Assembly (NCBI GenBank): GCA_013399875.1 | Contig: VXAZ01004023.1 | Coordinates: 682,282-746,281 of the forward strand | Direction: 5' to 3' | Length of the DNA stretch: 64,000 bases | Origin: Gymnorhina tibicen | Lineage: Eukaryota > Chordata > Aves > Passeriformes > Artamidae | In this document: positions 1-13,550 of the stretch, piece after piece | How the letters are laid out: every line of letters begins with the position of its first letter | Position numbering within the stretch: the first letter of the stretch is position 1 | Translations under genes and position numbers: made by a program | The notes under the pieces: model-generated | The model's input: the letters and a program-made list of their open reading frames with translations, nothing else | The model's database searches: none | Told to the model about the DNA's origin: nothing

Positions 1-446
1 TGAGCTCACTGGCCAACTCCAAAGCCTTAATCTAAAAATAAGGCAAAGCAGACTAAATTTGAAAACTTTTGCTTAGTAAATACATTTGATTAGGAAATCT
101 CCAGTAAATCCTGTGTCTGAAATGCTGTATCTTTCTCTGCAAGACTTCTTTATGCATTTGAAGAACACACAAGACAGGCTGTTTGTACAACACATGAAAG
201 CAAGTCTCAGTAGAGGATTTCTGGTAGTCTCACTTAACTTCTCACAATGTATGGTACACATCACAATGATGCATGTACCATCAAAGTTTGTCTGATGCAC
301 AAACTAAGGTATTATTACCTTCACAGAGTGGCCTTTTCAAAACTCATTAAAAGTGTCACATGAGTATTGAAATAGTCTTTATAAGTTTCAACTGCATTGG
401 TATGCAACAGTTTGCAGTCAGAGGACATAAAAAAATAATTTTACTT

Positions 447-597
447 AGCCCCATCCCTGGCAGTGTTCAAGGCCAGGTTGGATGGAGCTCTGAGCAACCT
501 GGTCTGGTGCAAGGTGTCCCTGCCTGTGGCAGGGCGGTTGGAACGAAGTGATCTTTAGGGCCCCTTCCAACCCAAACCATTCTAGGATTCTATGATC
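447..597 (+). mobile_element. CR1 LINE 3' end
   Basis: The stretch runs from CCCATCCCTGGCAGTGTTCAAG through GAGCAACCTGGTCTGGTGCAAG to CCCCTTCCAACCCAAACC and the tail ATTCTAGGATTCTATGA. This is the standard avian CR1 3' end, 5'-truncated, with low divergence. Confidence 0.93.
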
Positions 598-1116
598 ATT
601 TCAAGGACTGAAATCAAATATGCATTTTAATAAGTGGGGAAAAAATCCAATCCTGTACTGTGCACTGTAAAAATAGATGAGAACTGACTATTGTAATAGA
701 ATCTAAGTAAACAGGCCAAGAGAATGAACTGGTAAAAGTATAAAGGTTATTTTTTATATATTAAAGCACTGTACATGTTATTTATGTATTGTTAAGAATA
801 AACTCTCAGTAAATCTTAATGAAGAGCCTTAAAAATTATAAAAGTAACTTCACTTCTAATTTTGCATATAGTACATCTCACAAACATTTCCTTTTGAAGT
901 ATTGAAGTGAGGGAATAGACATAACTGTACCGAGTAACTCAAATTGTATTTTAAATTTTGAAACTAAGATTCTGCATGTTGCTCTCATGCACATGGACAT
1001 ACAAAAATATATAGCCGTGTAAAACCTGTATTCTACATATTTGGTACTTTCTTCAGTTCATTTTCTAAAGTAATCCAATAGTTAAGCAAACTTCTGACAT
1101 CAGGGCTGAATGTATC

Positions 1117-1396
1117 ACTGGCACACAATGCACATGACATTCTGTTCGTTCAGTTAATGGCTTCAAGGATAGTTTAACCAAGTATTACTGGCACACAATG
1201 CACATGACATTCTGTTCGTTCAGTTAATGGCTTCAAGGATAGTTTAACCAAGTATTACTGGCACACAATGCACATGACATTCTGTTCGTTCAGTTAATGG
1301 CTTCAAGGATAGTTTAACCAAGTATTACTGGCACACAATGCACATGACATTCTGTTCATTCAATTAATGGCTTCAGGGATAGTTTAACTAAGTATT
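1117..1396. repeat. 70-bp tandem array, four copies
   Basis: The unit begins ACTGGCACACAATGCACATG and recurs at 1117, 1187, 1257 and 1327. The first three copies are identical; the fourth differs at four places (for example GTTCATTCAATT for GTTCGTTCAGTT). The array is 280 bp. Its flanks do not continue the unit. Confidence 0.97.
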
Positions 1397-1688
1397 TGAA
1401 GAACTGTACACCAAGATTAAAGATACGTATTGAATAACTTTTTATGTCTTAAATATAGTAACCTATTTTTATAGTAACATAAATCAAAAAGCAAGGTGGC
1501 GGATGTGAGGTGGGAATATGGGTCTCAAAGCTGGGAAAAAAATTCTTGAGAAGGTTATCAGTGGCCTCAATAGCACATTTTTAAAACTGAGCAAGTACCT
1601 TCCAATAGTTGGTTTACAAAATATCAAAATTTAATCACACTTTTCTAAGTGCAGTGTAAAACAAGTGAGTAAACATGAAGCATGATTT

Positions 1689-1770
1689 TCATAGAATATT
1701 TTAGTTTTAAAGGGATCTCTGGTGGTCCTCCAGACTGACATCCACCTCAAAGCAGCACTACTTTCAGATA
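1689..1770 (-). mobile_element. Degraded CR1 3' fragment
   Basis: TCATAGAATATTTTAG, then AAAGGGATCTCTGGTGGTCC, CCAGACTGACATCCACC and CTCAAAGCAGCACT follow the reverse-complement order of a CR1 3' end with many changes. It is old, and its right boundary is uncertain. Confidence 0.55.
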
Positions 1771-4242
1771 GAGCAAATTATTCTTTCGTTTTACAAGCAT
1801 CATCTTGTGTGTGGAAAAAGGGGAGGGAAGGCAACTGAGAACTCTGCAGACACAGTCAGAAGAGAAAGGCATGTTCTGTGTGTTTGCTTCAGGCTGCAGG
1901 TCCCTTGTTTGTGTGCCCATGCCGGTCAAAGGGACCACTCTTCTCAGAAATTTTTATCTGAAGAATTCCCCAGTCTGAGCTGGGTTTTCCAGCTTCTTCA
2001 GTCTCAGTCTCCTAGATCGTAGTGAGGGAGCTGTTTGCTTGGGGTTTTCTGATCACTTTGATTGATAGAGCCAGCTGACAGACTGGAACAGCTTCAAAGG
2101 TATTTCTGCTTATTCAGCCTATTTACAGTACTGGTGTGTTATATTCAGTAGAATTAACTCACCTGATGCTTATTCCTTTAGACAAATCTTTGTCTCCATC
2201 CTTATTGTTAACTCTGCCTTCCTCAAATGAGCTATCATTCTTAGTGCTTTTCAGATAAATCATTTTATTGGAAAATAGCTGAAGAGTTGCAGAGACTGTA
2301 ATCTCCTTCTGCTGGGGACTATTTGAGTTACTGAAGAATTGGGTATCAGTTGTTGCTTGAGACTTCCAGAGCTCTCAGCTGTGTACCCTGGTGGTTGTGA
2401 GCACATTCCTGGCAAAGAAATCTGCTTACCATATTTGGGCAGATGGGGAGCAACTCACCCTTCATTTTCTGCTTGAATTTCAGTTTGTCGTTTTTTGTTT
2501 GCAATTTTCCATTTCCAAGGATCTTTTCATGATCACACCTCCCTCCAGTTTAGCAGCAGCTGCACATCTCATTAAGGCAGTTTCTATTTCTTGCACCTCT
2601 TTAATGAAGGTGTTACAAGACTAGACTGGACTGGACATTACTAATGAACTTTGTCACACAGCATTAGCTATCTCTCTCAGCAGATGCCTTGAACTTTTAT
2701 AATTCTCCCTGAGCCTTTCTACATCATGGAACACCAGTCCCAATGAGCATGGAGTGTTTCTGACACACTTTGTTGTGTGGCATCAAATACTTTGCTAGCT
2801 GGACATAAACTACACAAGTTATTACATAGAAATTGCTCGTTTCATGGGCCTTTCACTGCTTTTGAAAAGACTTCTCCATCTCAGAGTAGGTAATGATTTC
2901 TTTGCATGTGCAATTCTTGCTGTGACTGCCAGTAAGAGTTCTACCCACACCATTTTTTTTTTTTTTCAAAATCTGGACTTCGTCCATGAGTATCTGGTCT
3001 CAGGCCAGGGAGTTAATATCAAATAGTTTGCAGCAGAAACTCTCTGTTATAACTCATAGAGTATGTAATGAAAAGAGTGACTTGGAAATGGAATGTCCTA
3101 AATTCCTTGGCCATCTCCCTCAACCATCCAGTCCTCAAGACACATTTGCATTTTTATTTACTTTCTGAAGCGCTGATAGCCCTAATTTTTCCCAAGATCC
3201 TCTTAAATTTACAGAGTTTTGGGAGTAAAAGATTTGTGTGTTGGATAATGAACTTTCAACCCCATATGAAATGATGTAATGCAGTTAAAAACTGCTCTTG
3301 AAAGAGACTGAGGTGGATATGCCTCATTCCAAATGTGGGTGACTTAAAGGGTCTCATTATGGAAAAATAAATGAAGCTTCATACTCCTAATTACTTTAGC
3401 TGACATGTTTAGCTGAGCAGCAATAAAACATACATCATCTTAATATATATTGCTAATCTTGCCAATGATTTATACCATGCAAGCTGGAATTACCTCACCC
3501 AGTTAGACAGAATGAAGTCAGTGAAAAGCAGCTAAGGATAATTAAGCTAGACAAAGTGGCAAGTAGGTTTTTCACTACCTAATATATGCTATTATAAATT
3601 ATTTAAATACTAAAAGACAACATGAAATTCCTTTCTTTTAACCATAATTGGTCCTGCTGTGGATGTGTTAAAACAAAAAAAGATATTTCAGATATTTTGT
3701 AACAGTGAGTAAACATGGTTTTATTTCATTTGGAGAACTGTATTAGAATGTGCAGATTTTAGGCTAAGAAATATCTCCAGCCTTGACATTCTTCTGATAA
3801 ATCATGGATGCAAAGCAACAAACAAGAGAACTTTGCTGTTTGGGGGAGTGTGTCTGAATACACTTCTGTCTGTACTGCTTGGGAAAGAACATTTTTGTTT
3901 ATGTGTGTTTCTTGCAGTCTTTTCTAATCTGAGAGAAGTCAGCCTGGTGATGACAGGAACTGGGAATCTTTGTAATAAGAGAAAATAAAGTTGTGTGTTC
4001 ATCTACCTTTGTCTATTTAAGATGATTATTCATTAGATAAAACATACAGAATTTATATTCATTGGGATATTTTCAAGCACTTTAGCATAAAAGGAGATAA
4101 TTATATTTAATTGTCTAACAATATCCTTATTTTCAATTTGGCCCTCAGGGCAGTTTTTGTAGCATCATTGTGCAAGACGGGCTTGTAAGATTCATATACT
4201 TTTTAAGGACTCCATAATGAAAATCAGACGAGCAAGTTCACT

Positions 4243-4277
4243 AAAAAAGAAAAAAAAAAGAAAAAAGAAAAAAGAAG
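4243..4277. repeat. A-rich (AAAAAAG)n simple repeat
   Basis: Runs of A broken by single G bases, just upstream of unremarkable AT-rich DNA. Confidence 0.9.
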
Positions 4278-5349
4278 TAGTAGCTCAAACCTAAAAGAAA
4301 ATCCATATGTTTTTAAATCTTTTGTCATTGTTGTTTGTCATTTTGTAACATCTTGAAGCAATATCTTAGTCCAAGATTTCAAACAGAACATGGTTGGCTC
4401 TTTAGTCATGGCTATGCAGTTGCTTAAGGCCACAAGCACTAACGTTCTGTATGCCAGTGAACACATGAAAGCACAGAGCAAAGTTCTGATTTAATAAGCT
4501 CTTTCTGGTTACTCCTAGCTTTTGTTTACGATTGAGTTGTAAAGGGTGTTCTCCTATGCAAGCCTAATTTTTATGAGGTGTTGTGAATTAAATTTCTATG
4601 CTGTCAGTGGAACACAGGTGCATCTTTGTGCTTGTTACACAGGCCACCAATTTGCTGTGGTAGATAAGGTAATAGAAGTTAAATGTTTTGTCTGCAATAT
4701 GATGAATTGTACAACAGGAAAGACAACTGCATTACACAAAGATGTGGGATGAGAAATTGAAATGGAATTGCAAATCTCTAGGAAGCATTTGTATGCTCAG
4801 TACTGAGAAGCAGGAAATCCTGAACCTGTTCGGCATGAGCATAAATATCTATGGAAGTAAATTAATTTGAAAGTGGCCAAAGTATTTGGATTTTAAAACC
4901 TATTTTTCTGGATCTGAATGATCTTAGATAAGAGGATTTACAATACTATTCATTGAAGGACTGAATATTTGATTGGTTTCTTATACAGCTGTTTAACTAA
5001 AGGCTTTATTCTGGTTTATAATTTATAGTTTTACAAAGCATTTTAAAGACATCAAATATGAATGTATTTTGGGTCCCAGTGTAGGCAGTGGAAAGGAAGA
5101 TTGAGAATGGTCAACACCTCAGAAAACCAAATCTCTTAAGAACCATTTGAATGTGAAACAACTCCCAGCCAACAGTAACATCTGGATTTCACAACAACTT
5201 AAACAACTTTCCAGATGGGTGTTGCTGATGTTCCCATTTCTGTAGACACAGCTGACATTGTGAAAAAAGAGTGAGAAGCTTGAGAATCTGTTTACAGCAT
5301 CTGTATAGTGCTTACCTTGTTCTTACTGCCAAGTCATCCATTTCATGGA

Positions 5350-5422
5350 GCTTGAGAGCAGTGGAATTGTCATGGTTGGAAGGGATCTCCTGAGATCGTC
5401 TAGTGCAACCCCCTGCTCAGGA
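5350..5422 (-). mobile_element. CR1 3' fragment beside the solo LTR
   Basis: GGTTGGAAGGGATCTCCTGAG followed by ATCGTCTAGTGCAACCCCCTGCTCAGG is the minus-strand CR1 3' end. Only about 70 bp are clear before the sequence becomes unfamiliar, 20 bp short of the LTR at 5443. Confidence 0.75.
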
Positions 5423-5442
5423 AATTTAAATCTCTTGGCATG

Positions 5443-5901
5443 TGTCCTGGTTTTGGCCTAGAGCAGTGGGAGGGGGAATGGCCAAGACCCATAATGTTAC
5501 TCGATACCAGCTTATGTCTTTGCCAGGGGTGGGGGAAAGGGATTCTCTCTTGTTTCCAAGATGAAGGACATTCTTTTCCAGTGAGAAAAAGCATGGTGCG
5601 GTGGGGAAGAGTCAGATGGCATTTGTCGTGGTTTTCTGTGTAAATTGTTTCTTTGTCTTATACCTTTTGTTATCAATGTTGTTGCTGTTACTCTTCGTTT
5701 TCTTATCTCATTGCTGTTTCCAGTAATTTCTTCTTATCTTAACCCATGATTTTCACCTTTTATGCCTCCAATTCCCAACTCCATCCCTGGAGTAGAAAGG
5801 GGGAAGGGAAGGAGAGAAGGGTGAGCAATCAAGCAGTGTCTCATTTGGGAGAGTCCTGATGGGGGCACTGAATTGGGGAGTACCATTCCTAAACCACAAC
5901 A
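5443..5901 (+). mobile_element. Solo LTR of an endogenous retrovirus (ERVL-like)
   Basis: A 459-bp element starts TGTCCTGGTTTTGGCC and ends CTAAACCACAACA, so it has TG...CA ends. Near the 3' end, CTTAACCCATGATTTTCACC and the purine-rich GGGGGAAGGGAAGGAG block match the plan of songbird ERVL LTRs as I remember them. The flanks read GCATG (5438-5442) and GTATG (5902-5906), a 5-bp target duplication with one mismatch. No viral coding sequence is present, which fits recombination between two LTRs. Confidence 0.8.
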
Positions 5902-8768
5902 GTATGTTAGCCATGGATAGAAATCACATTTGGTTTCTGAAGATGTTAAACTTAATGTTGAGTAGAGAGTAACATTAACAGTTGAATTTTGAAGCGAGAC
6001 ATTACTGCTCTGCTGGATGCATCACACGGCGGGACCTTGCCCGGGAAAGCAGGGAGAAGGCTGCTGCAGCCCACTGCCAGGCTCTCTGATGGACCCTGCT
6101 TGGTGCGCATGGCTCGAAGGAACAACTTCTATCTTTCATGTGCTACTCTCATTTTAGAGTTTCTGAAGCAAACTGAGGGCAGTTTGTCCAGCTCAGGAGG
6201 GCAACGTTTGTACAGAATGGAAGTGAAGGTATGTGTAAGTATTTAAGGGTGCGCCATGAGGATTTTTAGGGGTTTGTGGGGATGGAAAAACTTCTGGGAT
6301 ATCACTGAAGGACTGAGTATGCAGAAAAAGGCAGAACTGATGTAAACTTATCCATACTGACTTTTGGCTCTGGTTGTTGAAGTGAAACCTCCTCCAAATT
6401 TTGCTCAGTTTGCAGCCCAAGAGATGCAGGCAATAAGTGAAAAATGAAGCAGTATGGACACTGAAGGGTCTGATGCACGAGTTCATTTTCTGACCCTCAG
6501 TTACTTATCAGTGTGGATGCCTTCCATGAAGTCCAGTCCAAGTCAGAATATTATTTATACTGCAGTATAAATTATAAATAATTAATAAATTAATTTCTTC
6601 TTCCTAAATTAAAAATAATCGAAGTTTTTTTTTTTATTTCAGAAAACTTATGTTTTCTTCAGCAATGTTACTGTCCCCTCCTCACTCGGGGTTGCATATG
6701 ACATGACAGACAACAATGATCCTGTCCTGAAGACCTCTACATTTAAATATTAATCTTGAAGACAAAATCTGAGTGTAAACTGTGCCCTTGGAAGCCTTTG
6801 TGCCTTTGAAACCATTTAGAATGAACCAACACTGTACAGAACATCTGACAGAAAAAGGATTCAGCAGTACTTGGGGTATAGATTTGTGGAAAGTAATTTT
6901 GAAACATTGGTGTTACACTGGTGTTTCTTCAGAAAAAAATGTGCAGCACCTCTTATTTTCAGAAGAAAATGAAAGTAAGCTGAAATGTACACCTGCTAGT
7001 ATAGAGACAATGCTGTGCTCCTACCCAGTGTAGTCATGGATTGGATGCTGTTGCTGTGCCGTAGAGCGAGCAGGGAATGCACTCACTAGATCAATCAGAT
7101 TGCTCTCTTTGGTATTGTTTACAATAATTGTTAATTAGTTTCCTAGGATAGTACCTCATTTGTGGTCAAAATAAAATGTACACCAGATGGAGAGAAAATG
7201 AATTCCAAAGCAGTAATCTCTTCATATACATAATTATTCCTTGTAACTCAGTAATGGTGGTGGTTTTGGCTGTTTAAACTCCAGCAACAGATAGATCAAG
7301 CAGATGACATTGCTTAAACATTATTCAGGGTTTTATTGGATAAACCATAAACAATTGCTATATGATTGCTTTTTGACTGGCTTCTTTCATGTGTTTTAAT
7401 TTGATATTGTGATTAACATTTTTTTCATTTAGAGACTTTGAGTTCAAATTTTAAAGTTGCAGAAAATGTTTGGATTTGCTTAAAGTGTTACTTCTAATAT
7501 GTTTCAGCATTTTTGCTGTAAGTCCTACCTTTCCTTAGTTTTGAAATTGGCTTTTAAAACGTGATGTTTGGATGTCTTGATTTAGAAACAAATACATTCT
7601 TAAAAATGAAGATAAAATACAAGATTTGAAATGTTTGGAGGGTCTTATGTAGGTTTTTTTTCTGGAACAACTTCCTACTTAAAGAGTCTCTTAGACCTCA
7701 AGGAAAATAGTGAGAAAGCATGAATTACTTTAACTTTAGAAATACTATATTTATATTCTGCCCATGTTTTTATTCCTGTGGGTTATTTCATTCGGAATCA
7801 AGATTATTGTTACTTTCTTTTATGCTAAGAATCTGATCATTCATGTCATTTCTCTCTCCCCTGAAATTAGAGGGTTTTGTTATTTCTCATCCTTTTGAAA
7901 CAATAATATTTTTACAAAGACAAAACTGATTCAGGAAACATATTCCTAAGTAGGTAATTAGTAAGAAATTTCAGTGGGAATCTCAATGTGCTTGAATTTA
8001 AGGATGTGCCCAGTAAGCTTCTTCAACTGATCCAAATTTACTTATTTTGAAATAATTCTAGTTTGTCTACTACTTCTATAGTAGATAACTTTAAGAATAA
8101 GTAAGTCAAAGTTCCATAAACAGGTGAGGACTTTTCTTCCTATGTGGATACTTTTCATGTTTAGAATAAAGGATTGCTGGAATGCAAACATTTCTAGAGA
8201 CTTTTGGTTCTGTGATGCAGCCTATGGGGACTTTGGGCTTGATCTTTTCGCTTTGAACAGTGAAGCTGGCTGAGAGACGACCTTCCTTTATACTGCTGTG
8301 CAAACTGTGAGGGGTATCTTGGTAATGCTGCAGATATTCCGTCACCTACCTGAATCTGAACATTTCAGTAAGAAGGTGTTTAAAGAACACTTAATTCTAC
8401 TTTGGTTTCTAGAAAGAATAAAAATGTAAAAATGACGTACTAAATTCATATCTCCATCCCAGTAAGAGGACGTCAAGAATGCTGTGGTAGGCGCCCAAAC
8501 ATACGGAGGTGACAAAACCGAATAAACCAGAGCTGGTCATGGGGCTTTATTTGTGCTTTCCCTTAAAAGGTCTTCAGCAACCAACATTTTATGTGCAATC
8601 AGACTGTACTTCCAAATACAAGAAGATCGGACTATTTTCATAACTGTCTAGTCTAAAGTATAACATTAAACATGATATTAAAGCCAATTATTTAAAATAT
8701 GTAAAGAGATGCTTTGAAGGTTTTATTTTTTACATTCAACTAATTTATGTAATGTATATAATGTTTTT

Positions 8769-8858
8769 CCATTGGGTATGGGGTAAACCAAAATCCATCT
8801 ATGTCAAGGAGAACCATTATGTATGGGATAAATCAAAATCCATCTACATCAAGGAGAA
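8769..8858. repeat. 45-bp imperfect tandem duplication
   Basis: Two adjacent copies start CCATTGGGTATGGGG (8769) and CCATTATGTATGGGA (8814). Each continues with AAATCCATCTA and TCAAGGAGAA. They differ at a handful of positions, so this is an older local duplication. A short open frame crosses both copies, but I see no sign it is a gene. Confidence 0.85.
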
Positions 8859-9691
8859 AAGCATATTACTGAAGTTTATGCAATGCTGTCACAGAGCAAA
8901 TATTCACATGGGCACTGGCACAATGTCTTGTCTGTGTAGGAAGACATTCACCCATACAGGTTAAACATTTAGAAACCTTGGGAAAATAAATGCACACAGA
9001 TAATTCTGTGGAACATAAAAAAATTATCTGTAATTTATGTACGAAAATTATTCCGTCCACGTTTTATTGTTAAATGTGCACATTCTAATTCACACTGAAA
9101 TATTTGTTCTGTTTTCTTTTTCAAAAAAGCAGTTTCATTACAGTATGAAGTTTCACAGTGTTTCCTGTGAAACCAATGGGCGTTGGTTTAAGTTGTTGAC
9201 TTTCTAAATAACACAATTTACAAATACGTGTACAAATGAATAAGGCAACATCAAAGTGGTAGATTTTAATGATAAAGGCAGATAGAATACGTCTTTGATG
9301 GCAGATAGGGGCCTCATTTATCAGCCACTGGGATATAAGATGACTTGAGGCAGCAGAAGGTCAAAGAAGAGTTGGAAAATGGAGTCATGGTGCAGCAAGG
9401 TGGGTGCAGTCTCTAACAGCTGCCCAAACCTTTGGGCTCCAGCATAGGTTCTTGTGGATACAGAAAAGCCTGTTATAAGGATTTTCCAGCTTCTTGAAGT
9501 GTTCTGTGTGAATCTTTCCTTTCATAAGATGTTTTTGTATAACTATCTGGACACCTGGTGTTTGTCTGAGTCTTGTTTATGGTACACTGGTGTAAAGTTA
9601 TTGAAATGGGTGTTGTAAGACCTCACCCAATCACCCTGAGGGGTGGATGGGTACTGACCAATATCCTTGTGTGATTAAGACATGTAAGGGG

Positions 9692-9715
9692 ATAATTAAT
9701 TAATTAATTAAATAA
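9692..9715. repeat. (TTAA)n simple repeat
   Basis: ATAATTAATTAATTAATTAA, about five units of a 4-bp repeat. Confidence 0.9.
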
Positions 9716-11822
9716 CACATTTTCCTGCTGACTGCACTTGGATTCATTTCATCATCTCTGCTACTCAACCACAGGTTCTCATTACTCCTTTGTAGTTCTT
9801 TCCAGTTTGTGTAAAGGATGGTCATGAGATATTTCACTGCTTTATCTTCTCATGAGCTGCTGAGTAACATTCGCTTCTTCCATTTATGGGTGGACAGAAA
9901 GTATCCGAAATGGAAGAGAAGATCTTGCACAGAGCTCCTCTGTCCATGGAGACCAAAATGATAGTTGTATGTGACAAATTGGTGTCAGTACAGGCAGGTG
10001 AAATTAGTCTTGTTTCTCATCCAAAATGCATAAGTAAGCATGCCAGATTTCTTTGAAGTCTGCAGAGGTCTGAAAAGTCTCTCTGAGTTAATCAAAGTTT
10101 CCCCCTCTCATTCTGGTAACTAAGTTTTCTGTAGAAATTTTCCTGATCTGTGTTTCGAAACAAGTTTTTGGGTTTTTTTTTAATTGCTGTATCTTGGAGG
10201 AAGTTTGCCCTCTCTCCAGTTAAGTCCTCTTACAATTTCAGCTGTGGCAAAATTAACTCGAAGTAATTATAGTTTGAAACAATAAATATGTGCTATATAT
10301 ACCTTACTTTATGCAGTGTTCTGCCCAGTGTCTAACTTACAAATATTGCACATTTCTGAATGAATGATTCATTTGAGGGAAGTAATTCTAAACTGGGAAA
10401 GTGTGAAACTGATCTGTGATTAAGAAACCCCCAGTGAATAATTGCATCAGTGCATTTGAGCACATGGGGACAGGTTTTAACAGGGTGGAAGGGAAATGCC
10501 TGTATGGAATATGGGAGTCAGAACAAAGAAACCTTGCATAAGAGGAGGAAAATTACTTGTAACCCAGTGTAAGAGAAGACAAAGGCAATAAAAGAGCTAA
10601 AAAGTCTAAATTTTAGAAGTAGCAATGGAAAAAGAAATGTGAGGGGGAAAGAAAAAAAATGGCTTTGTCATTTGCAAAGATCAGGAACTTAACAAAAGCA
10701 ACTGCTAAGCACCTGACTCAGCAAACTATCCAGCCATATGCTCAAGTGCGTTTTTACTTAACAAAGCACTCCACAGTCAATTAAGCAATCACTGGGGTCA
10801 GGAGGAATCTTTCCAAAACAGCTATGAGAATTTAATCTCTTAGATTTTATTCCTTTTTAATTTAGTAATGTGTAGGTTTTGTGTTCCCATTGTTTATGGG
10901 ATTAGATGAAATGAGGCTGAGACAATGATAAAGATTTTTATAGTTTCTATGTAAAATTTTAAATGCATATATAATGAAAAGCACTGTCTTCCCGATTACT
11001 TTCCAAAAAGTATTTGAAAAAGTTGCATCAATTGCTGGGTTTCTGTTTTGGAAATACATCTTAAAAATACAGGGTTTGAAGTACGTAGGAGAGAAAATTG
11101 ACATGAAATTACCCCAGTTGTCTGTACTCCCTCTCCATGACAAGGAAGAGTGGTACCTTCATAAGGTTTGGAGCTATCTAGGACAAATATTGATTATTTG
11201 GGAAAATGTAAAGTTCTGCAACAGCTGTTCAGTAGCAGTGGTGCATTTCTCGTGCCCTGATGGGCACCCCTGCTCCCTCAGACAGCACACAGCGGTGTAT
11301 TCCAGCCATTTTTACCAGCTCTCCTCTGCCCTCTGGTTGGTGCCATGCTCATATTGCCAGGAAAAACAAGACCTACTATGTTGTGTGATGCAGATAATTG
11401 CCTTAGAGACCCAGGAAAGGGATCATCTTCAAAACCTTGAGATGTTTACTGAGACTACCTAATTTACTGTTATCTATGGTTAAATCGTCTAACCTAAGTA
11501 ACAGCTGATAATTAAGAAAGCACGAAACTGTGGCCTTTTCTTCATCAATGAGGTCATTAGCAATCACACCAGAAGAGAAAAAGAGTATATCTTAATTAGC
11601 ATGTGAGGCAGTGCTATAAAGACGGAATGCATTGTTCAAGGTCACCTAGAAGAGATTTTTTTGCTGTAAACATAGATCAGTAACAATTAGGACACATTGT
11701 CCAAATCACAGAGTCCAGGACATGCAAGCATGATCATACAAAGAATTACTTTTTTATATAATCAATTGTATAAAGTAGTACACAGTTGCATAAAATGGAC
11801 CAGTAGCAGCATTTGGTTGGGT

Positions 11823-11859
11823 TTTCTTCTCAATTATTCAATTTCTTCTCAATTATTCC
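11823..11859. repeat. 19-bp tandem duplication
   Basis: TTTCTTCTCAATTATTC occurs at 11823 and again at 11842 with a period of 19 bp. Confidence 0.85.
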
Positions 11860-13550
11860 ATAATTTTATGCAAATTAAAATGGACTGTGGTTTAGTATTT
11901 GGGGAATATGGATCCCATATTGTATGTGTAATGGGCATTTTGAATAAAATATATGGACTCATCTAGATGGCATATATGAATGAGCAATCTCTCTTCTTTT
12001 TTTCTTTTTTAAAGTACATTTTAATGGATTCTTAAGCACCTGGCATGTGAGTCATGGTGTTCTCAGTTACCCAGCACCAGTGTACCAGTGGGTTGTTTTT
12101 GTTCCTACACTTTGGAAGAAATTGCTGAATGAGTAGCAGCATTCCTGATTTCAGGGCACTTGGCAAGTATACTGGGAGATTTAGTTTGAACTGTTTCTAT
12201 ATATTTGGAATTTGGAATTACTATATTTTTATAACCTACGGATGCATATATGGGGAAATTTAAAATACATTCTTTCAAACTTCAGTATTTTGTGTGTATC
12301 TAGTCACTATTTCCCAGGCAAGGATAAGAATTTTTTTTGAAGTAAGCAAGATAGTTCAGTGCGGCTGTTTGCTGTGTGACATTTCTGAGGTTACTGTCTT
12401 GTAGTAGTGAAGAGGTTTAGAAAATTAATGTTCTTATGTCTCTATATATCTTTCATGTTTATTTCTGGAACTAGTAAAAGTTGATGTTACAATTCGGATT
12501 ATTATTAGTACAGATCTTTTTGTCTACTCTTTAATTTGGCAGCAATGGATTTCTGTATACCTGCTGATGATTATTAAGCCAGTCTTGGCAAACAACAACT
12601 TTGGGGAGAAAAATCATTAAAGTCTTTTTGGTCTCAAGTTCGAAGAGTAAGTCCTTTTGTTATTCAGTATCCACTGTGCATTCTTCATGTGAAAGTTTCT
12701 GTTAAGTGTGCAGACTACAAGGTAGTGGTCTCATAAAATATCTTTTCAGATATTTTAAATTACGACGAGGGAAAAAAGGACTGTGTGGATGTGTTAATGC
12801 TTTTAGATTATCTATTTTCAAGAACTGTTTTCGCTTTCCCACAGGCTGCATGGAATTTGCTCAGCTGTGATCTTGGAATTCTGTCAGTTTGCTGTCTCTG
12901 AGGGCAGGAAGATATTAGCTACTTAAATACTAAATTTTAATTATTACACTTCATAGGCTTTCCTTTTTGAATGGCTGTACTATCTGTCATGTGTTGTAAA
13001 ATCTATTACCACTGTGATTTATATTATGACAGCCTACAGATCTGGATTAATATGCTGCTTTATAAATACACTGTTAACTTAGTTTCCTCAGTGAGGTAAT
13101 TAAGTATCTGTTTCAGCTGGATGAAATTAAGCTAATGAGTGAAGTATATGGACACTAAAATTGCGGGTTTTTCTGATTAGCGCTTTCACTGACTGATGTG
13201 TCTGTCTAAAATACTTAACAACACCACAGTTTGTTGTAAGAGAGGGTAGAAATAAGGCACTTAAAGGTTTTTGCACTGGCAGAAAAGAATGTGATATCTT
13301 ACACAGGATGCAAAAGAAGGGATTTCATCTGCTGAGAGGTCTGGAGGCAAGGTATTGCTGATTATTCAGATAGTGATATCCTCTCTCTTTAGAGTATCAA
13401 AACAAAAAACTTACTATTGAAGAAAGGTTATGTATTTTTGGATAATCTGTGATTTTGTATTCATTCCACTGCCATAAAATGACATAACACTCAATAGAGG
13501 GGAATGCAGTGATGGGGTTAAGTACAAGAATGGTTTGTCCCTCCTGAGCA

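Noticed and set aside
1117..1396. CRISPR-like array
   Set aside because: The 70-bp units are directly adjacent with no unique spacers, and the DNA is from a vertebrate genome. It is a minisatellite.
5989..6246. 85-codon open frame with a GC-rich start as a possible exon of a neighbouring gene
   Set aside because: No match to LRRC69, OTUD6B or any domain I know; no convincing acceptor at its start, although a GTATGT donor-like site lies near its end.
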